From positions 1-7,148 of the forward strand of contig JAISXJ010000013.1 of NCBI GenBank assembly GCA_031270565.1: a DNA stretch of 7,148 nucleotides, read 5' to 3'. Source of the DNA: Prevotellaceae bacterium (lineage in GTDB: Bacteria; Bacteroidota; Bacteroidia; Bacteroidales; Paludibacteraceae). This document shows positions 5,520 through 7,148 of this stretch, in pieces. Each line of letters opens with the position of its first letter. The first letter of the stretch is position 1. The translations under genes were made by a program, and so were the position numbers. The notes beneath the pieces were generated by a model, which saw only the letters and a program-made list of their open reading frames with translations, was not told the DNA's origin and ran no database searches.

Positions 5520-6796
5520 TGTATGTCCTGTTCTTTATTATAAACTATTATGCCGTTTACCATTGTCATTACATTGCATCCCTGTACCTGCCAGCCGGCG
5601 AAAGGGGTACTGCGTCCTTTGGACAGGAATTTTTCGGGATTAATGCAGTATCGTGCTTCAAGGTCGAGGACTGCGAGGTCTGCCGGCTGTCCCGCCTGCA
5701 GATAGCCGTCCAGACGAAAGATGCGTCGCGGGTTGATGCACATTAATTCTATTAATCGCTCTAATGAGATAACACCTTTCATAACCAGATGCGTGTAGAG
5801 CGTCGGAAATGCTGTTTCCAGTCCAACGATACCGAAACTGCTGCCGGCAAGACCTTTTGCCTTCTCTTCGGCGGAATGGGGGGCGTGATCGGTGGCGATA
5901 ACATCAATTGTGCCGTCCTGAATGGCGGCAATCAGGGCGGCGCGGTCGGCAGCCGTACGCAGAGGCGGATTCATTTTAAAGCGTCCGTCTTCCTGCAAAT
6001 CATCATCACAGAGCAGTAGATAATGCGGCGCTGTTTCGCAACTGATACGTGTGCCTGACACTTTCGCCTGACGTATTATGGCGACACTCTCTTTGGTGGA
6101 GACGTGGCAAACGTGGTAGCGGCAGCCCGTTTCCTGAGACAGGATGCTGTCGCGTGCCACCTGCGTCCACTCACTTTCGGAGCAGATGCCTCTGTGATGA
6201 TGGCTGAGAGCGTAGTTGCCATCGTGAATGTAACCGTTGCGGAGCAATGTCTCATCCTCGCAGTGTGCCACAATGATTTGGTCATGTGCGGCAGCTTCAC
6301 GCATGGCTTGACGCATCAAATCTTCAGACTGTACGCCGCGTCCGTCGTCCGAGAATCCCACTTGCGGACTTAGAGCCTTGAAATCGACCAGCTCGCCGGT
6401 GCCTTTTTGCCCTCGGGTGATGCTGGCGTATGGATAGACCTTTATAATGGCGGTTTCACGGATACGACCTAACTGTATTTGCATTGTTTCGGGCGTATCG
6501 GGGGCGGGATTCAGGTTGGGCATCGGGCAGACTGCCGTATAGCCTGCACTCGCGGCAGCGGCTGTACCTGTGGCAATGGTTTCCTTGTATTCGTAACCCG
6601 GCTCCCGCAGATGCACGTGAACATCCACAAAACCCGGAACAATATATTTTCCGGTCAGATTAATAACCGTTGCTTCGACATCGGGAGCAGTGCCGCCTAT
6701 CTGACGAATACGTCCATCTTCCACCCAAATATCGGCAAGTCTGAACCGGCTGTTATCATAAACGGATGCGCCAACAAGCAAATAACTATTTTTCAT
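5516..6796 (-). CDS. pyrC: Dihydroorotase, class I
   Basis: Catalyses reversible cyclisation of N-carbamoyl-L-aspartate to dihydroorotate, the third step of de novo pyrimidine synthesis; cytoplasmic amidohydrolase. At 426 aa it has the length and motifs of the Bacillus/Aquifex class I type, longer than the roughly 350-aa E. coli PyrC. Metal and catalytic motifs in order: DVHVHLREPG (58-67, with His60 and His62), PMPNLNP (91-97), GFSDDG (147-152, metal-bridging Asp), VAHCED (176-181, His178), CHVSTKES (230-237, His231) and ATDHAPHS (301-308, Asp303). The set is complete, so it is probably active and not an ATCase-bound pseudo-dihydroorotase. It is the first gene of the operon, directly after the attenuator. 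No Shine-Dalgarno sequence is visible before its ATG. Its TGA overlaps the carA ATG. pyrB is absent from the window. Confidence 0.96.
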   Translation of the reverse strand: MKNSYLLVGASVYDNSRFRLADIWVEDGRIRQIGGTAPDVEATVINLTGKYIVPGFVDVHVHLREPGYEYKETIATGTAAAASAGYTAVCPMPNLNPAPDTPETMQIQLGRIRETAIIKVYPYASITRGQKGTGELVDFKALSPQVGFSDDGRGVQSEDLMRQAMREAAAHDQIIVAHCEDETLLRNGYIHDGNYALSHHHRGICSESEWTQVARDSILSQETGCRYHVCHVSTKESVAIIRQAKVSGTRISCETAPHYLLLCDDDLQEDGRFKMNPPLRTAADRAALIAAIQDGTIDVIATDHAPHSAEEKAKGLAGSSFGIVGLETAFPTLYTHLVMKGVISLERLIELMCINPRRIFRLDGYLQAGQPADLAVLDLEARYCINPEKFLSKGRSTPFAGWQVQGCNVMTMVNGIIVYNKEQDIQ

Positions 6797-6807
6797 AACG
6801 TAAACAT
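6793..6807 (-). other. Four-codon mini-ORF overlapping the pyrC start
   Basis: ATGTTTACGTTATGA reads M-F-T-L-stop. Its TGA overlaps the pyrC ATG as ATGA, the same arrangement as the pyrC/carA junction. It begins right after the T-run of the attenuator. It could couple translation into pyrC, which lacks a visible ribosome-binding site, but a chance occurrence cannot be excluded. Confidence 0.2.
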
Positions 6808-6838
6808 AAAAAAAAAGTAACTAAACAGGATAGTTACT
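6808..6838 (-). terminator. Rho-independent attenuator before pyrC
   Basis: On the minus strand AGTAACTA (6838-6831), loop TCCTGTT and TAGTTACT (6823-6816) form a perfect 8-bp hairpin, followed by eight Ts (6815-6808). The T-run ends 11 bases before the pyrC ATG, and the hairpin lies downstream of the likely operon promoter, so it sits in the mRNA leader and would cut transcription short before pyrC. The leader ORF stop codon (TAG, 6823-6821) is the first three bases of the 3' arm. On the plus strand there is no T-run after the stem, so it is directional. Confidence 0.75.
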
Positions 6839-6952
6839 CTTTGAAAATGGATTAAATGAACGAATGAATAAAAAAAAACAACCCCCACAGCCTTGCACTT
6901 GTAGCACGACTTTTAACCGAGATTGCATATCTGTTTTATATAATGCGTTCAT
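6821..6952 (-). CDS. Putative pyrimidine leader peptide (PyrL-like)
   Basis: A 43-codon ORF from ATG at 6952 to TAG at 6821, starting MNALYKTDMQSRLK, with GCGGCFFLFIRSF in the middle and ending SKSNYPV. It has no resemblance to a domain; its value is positional. It runs through nine consecutive Ts (6878-6870) within a stretch with 23 Ts in 37 bases, and stops inside the attenuator hairpin. E. coli pyrBI is preceded by a 44-residue leader peptide of the same design: low UTP pauses polymerase in the U-rich tract, the ribosome catches up and prevents the terminator hairpin. Alternative start: TTG at 6964, five bases after AGGAG (6974-6970), giving 47 codons. The frame is also open further upstream. 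Seen: ORF and geometry. Inferred: function. Confidence 0.55.
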   Translation of the reverse strand: MNALYKTDMQSRLKVVLQVQGCGGCFFLFIRSFNPFSKSNYPV

Positions 6953-6984
6953 TATGGATGACAATACTTCTCCTAAACCGACGG

Positions 6985-6992
6985 CAAAGGTA
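6985..6992 (-). promoter_or_regulatory. Bacteroidota-type -7 promoter motif for the pyr operon
   Basis: On the minus strand this reads TACCTTTG, matching the Bacteroidota -7 consensus TAnnTTTG. The transcript would start around 6978-6981, leaving about 25-30 nt before the leader ATG and about 170 nt to the end of the attenuator T-run. No clear TTG sits at the -33 position; the upstream DNA is an A-run and GAGTTTA-type repeats. It is the only good motif of this kind that I noticed between the pyrC leader and the window edge. Confidence 0.5.
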
Positions 6993-7148
6993 ATACTTTT
7001 TTTTAGTTAGTAGAGTTTAGAGTTTAGTTATTGGCTACGCCGAGGGTTGTTTCGTGGCTAAAATATCTCGTTGCAACCGATCTGTGTTCTGTTTTTTTTT
7101 GAACACTGATAACGCAGATTAGACACGATTTTCACAGATAGAAATCTG
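6993..7148. other. Intergenic repeat-like DNA upstream of the operon
   Basis: No gene is visible. At 7012-7029 AGAGTTTAGAGTTTAGTT is identical to 2741-2758. The following TTGGCTACGCCGA-GG-GTTGTTT (about 7031-7052) matches 2776-2797 in the carB gap with small differences. The end of the window (7085-7148) has AATCTGTG-like words in both orientations, typical of Bacteroidota intergenic spacers in my experience. Confidence 0.5.

Noticed and set aside
6879..6907. A pause hairpin just before the leader T-run
   Set aside because: Only a weak 5-bp stem with a wobble (CTACA with TGTGG) can be drawn, with a 10-nt loop; too weak to list.

Overview
The window looks like a chromosomal segment of a Bacteroidota (probably Bacteroidales-like) bacterium. 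The evidence is the style of the CarA, CarB and PyrC proteins, TAnnTTTG-type -7 promoter motifs on the coding strand of the operon, weak Shine-Dalgarno sequences, a fragment resembling a DUF4372-type IS4 transposase, and gaps filled with AT-rich heptamer repeats. The genus cannot be named from the sequence alone.

All convincing genes lie on the minus strand and form one pyrimidine/carbamoyl-phosphate operon, read right to left: a putative 43-codon leader peptide with an attenuator (6952 down to 6808), pyrC (dihydroorotase, 6796-5516), carA (5519-4437), the N-terminal half of carB (4431-2935) and the C-terminal half of carB (2645 or 2702 down to 936). PyrC and CarA overlap by ATGA, and CarA and CarB-N are 5 bp apart. 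CarA hydrolyses glutamine and passes ammonia to CarB, which makes carbamoyl phosphate. Aspartate transcarbamoylase (pyrB, not in this window) would turn that into carbamoyl aspartate, which PyrC cyclises to dihydroorotate.

Two things stand out. First, the leader upstream of pyrC has the architecture of the enterobacterial pyrBI attenuator: a -7 motif, a short ORF running through a 9-T run in a U-rich tract, its stop codon inside the 3' arm of a perfect 8-bp hairpin, then 8 Ts just before pyrC. This suggests UTP-sensed transcription attenuation. Second, carB is split into two intact ORFs at one point in the oligomerization domain, separated by 289 bp of repeat-like DNA that carries two TACTTTTG motifs. 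Almost no coding sequence seems to be lost, so this looks like gene fission by insertion and not decay.

The left 935 bp holds no convincing gene. It contains a perfect inverted repeat of at least 78 bp (1-78 and 549-626) around an internally deleted IS4-type transposase remnant, two terminator-like hairpins and many small palindromes. The right end (6993-7148) is intergenic and carries a repeat related to the one inside the carB gap.
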